DNA of 64,000 bases, taken from Luscinia megarhynchos. Taxonomy: Eukaryota; Chordata; Aves; Passeriformes; Turdidae. The DNA lies in contig CM067589.1 in assembly GCA_034336665.1 (NCBI GenBank), forward strand, positions 3,935,290 through 3,999,289, written 5' to 3'. Positions 62,432 to 64,000 of this stretch are shown here, piece after piece; position 1 is the stretch's first letter; every line of letters begins with the position of its first letter. A program made the translations under genes and the position numbers. The notes below the pieces were generated by a model. The model was not told the DNA's origin and did no database searches. It saw only the letters and a list, made by a program, of their open reading frames with translations.

Positions 62432-63391
62432 ATGGTACCAGAAAATGTGACCCACATCCCTGAGTTCATCCTCTTGGGATTCCCTGGCACACCAGAGCTG
62501 CAGGCCCTGCTGTTTGTGATCTTCCTTGCCGTGTATCTGCTGACTGTCGCTGAGAACCTCATTATCATGGTGTTAATTGTCACCAGCCCCCAGCTCCACA
62601 GGCCCATGTACTTCTTCCTGGGCCATCTAGCTTTTCTAGAGGCCTGCTACATTTCAGTCACCGTTCCCAAGCTGTTGGTCAGCCTGGTGGGGAGCAATAA
62701 GAGCATCTCCTTCCCCGGCTGCATGGCCCAGCTGTATTTTTTCGTTGCCCTGGTGTGCACGGAGTGTGCCCTGCTGGCTGTGATGGCCCTGGACCGCTGC
62801 GTGGCCATCTGCACCCCCCTGCACTACCCGCTGACCATGAGCCACGGGGCCTGCAGGCAGCTGGCCACGGGCTCCTGGCTGCTTGGCTTCCTGACAGCTC
62901 TGCTCAAGGTGTTCTTCATCTCCCAGCTCTCCTTCTGTGGCCCCAGAGTCATCAACCACTTCTACTGCGACATCAGCCCCTTGCTCAGCCTCGCGTGCTC
63001 CCAGCGGCGCCGCGCGGAGACCGTGGACTTCATCTCAGCCCTGCTGGTTTTGCTGATCCCCCTCTCTGTCATCATCATTTCTTACACCTGCATCATCAGC
63101 ACCGTTCTGCTCATTCCCAAGGCCCAGAACAGGAGGAAAGCCTTCTCCACCTGTGCTTCTCACCTGGCTGTGGTCATAATTTCCTTCTCAGCCACCCTCT
63201 TCATGTACGCCCGGCCCAGGAGCATCAGGTCCCGGGATCTCAACAAGCTGGTTTCCATCATTTATACCATGATCACCCCGATGCTAAACCCATTCATTTA
63301 CTGCCTGAGGAACCAGGAAATAAAGGACACATTACTGAAGGCCTTGTGTGGCAGGGCTGCTCTCTCCAGAGCTGCTGCCTCTGATCACTAA
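62432..63391 (+). CDS. Olfactory receptor, class II, OR6-like (319 aa, intact)
   Basis: Seven-transmembrane odorant receptor encoded by a single coding exon. Features in order: N-glycosylation site NVT at 5-7, GFPGT at 16-20, RPMYFFL at 57-63, Cys97, MALDRCVAIC with DRC at 121-123, KAFSTCASHL before TM6, and NPFIYCLRN from 286. TM2 wording (GHLAFLEACYISVTVPKLL) and the PRSIRSRDLNKLVS segment resemble the OR6 group. The Tyr of the DRY motif is Cys here, which is unusual and could alter G-protein coupling. Coding DNA is visibly more GC-rich than the other OR in the window. The ATG at 62432 is the natural start. It is otherwise full length and likely expressed, not proven. Confidence 0.93.
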   Translation: MVPENVTHIPEFILLGFPGTPELQALLFVIFLAVYLLTVAENLIIMVLIVTSPQLHRPMYFFLGHLAFLEACYISVTVPKLLVSLVGSNKSISFPGCMAQLYFFVALVCTECALLAVMALDRCVAICTPLHYPLTMSHGACRQLATGSWLLGFLTALLKVFFISQLSFCGPRVINHFYCDISPLLSLACSQRRRAETVDFISALLVLLIPLSVIIISYTCIISTVLLIPKAQNRRKAFSTCASHLAVVIISFSATLFMYARPRSIRSRDLNKLVSIIYTMITPMLNPFIYCLRNQEIKDTLLKALCGRAALSRAAASDH

Positions 63392-64000
63392 TGTAATGCT
63401 TGCAGGATTATCTTCCAAGCTGTGTCTGGATCCTATGGAAGTGTAATAAGTTTCTTACTTTGATAGAAATGCTTTTTAGGAGTCTCGTTTAACATCTGTG
63501 TTTAACAATTTCTTCTCCTGAGTCAATCTGCATGTTCAGCTAAAATCTATGAATCTATGTGAATGTAAAAGGTTTTTGTAACTGAACACATCATACATCA
63601 GTCCCAAGGAATAGAAAAGGCAATAAACATAATTACCTTCTCTTACTGTATTTTTTGGTATGCATTAAAGAACAAAATTGCATTCTCATCTTGATCCAAC
63701 TTAACATGAAACTAGGATTCAAGGACCTGAGGCACCAAATAAATAGTTATGTCAACTTCCTTCACAGGAATGAGAATGGGAACTTCAGTAATTCAGATAA
63801 TAACATTCATTTTAGATAGCTGTGATAGGAGACTATGAACCACCACTGAAAAGTTTCTTCTTTATTAACTTCAAATCTAACTGTGGGAAATAGCTCAGAT
63901 TCAGAAAACAAACCTTTACTTTTGGGGAAGAGGGTTATTTTGCATAGTTTAATTTCCATTTTAAATGCTAAATGAGCCTCCTGATTTTAAAATGTGATTT
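63392..64000. other. 3' flank of the second OR, no further gene
   Basis: AT-rich. AATAAA-like motifs at about 63620 and 63740 could serve as poly(A) signals. Confidence 0.4.

Overview
The window is vertebrate nuclear DNA and almost certainly avian. Large genes have GT-AG introns. There are many CR1 LINE fragments, several ending in the typical ATTCTATGA-like tail, and many solo LTRs. No bacterial or viral gene layout is present. The LTR families look like those of songbirds, so a passerine is my best guess, but this is inference.

Region 1 (1-31710) is a tandem array of ~12 kb units: unit 1 at 1-12293, unit 2 at 12294-24008, and a truncated unit 3 at 24009-31710. Each unit carries one complete 12-exon gene on the + strand for a 511-residue ubiquitin-specific protease of the USP17/USP36/USP42 type. 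All exons join in frame in all three copies and the catalytic Cys48, His299 and Asp315 are intact. I saw only six differing residues among the three predicted proteins. The introns hold a CR1 tail (intron 10) and an antisense solo LTR (intron 11) that predate the duplications. A second solo LTR (8741-9282) is in unit 1 only. Two VNTRs and a 279-bp deletion also tell the units apart. The window starts inside a unit, so the array probably continues to the left.

Region 2 (31.7-49 kb) is repeat-rich. It holds one intact olfactory receptor gene (35908-36846, OR10-like), CR1 LINE remnants with nested solo LTRs, and AT-rich intergenic DNA.

Region 3 (49-54 kb) carries the last two coding exons of a glycosyltransferase family 6 gene (ABO/GGTA1-like) on the - strand. 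A solo LTR abuts the 3' end of the reading frame and supplies the last five codons and the stop. A second LTR may supply the poly(A) signal.

Region 4 (54-64 kb) has a ~390-bp TTTC tract, more CR1 and LTR copies, and a second intact olfactory receptor (62432-63391, OR6-like) with DRC in place of DRY.

The main candidate for something new is the array: an intron-bearing deubiquitinase megasatellite that resembles the mammalian USP17 arrays but has a different gene structure, with a repeat-built basic tail. The other genes show no functional link to it.
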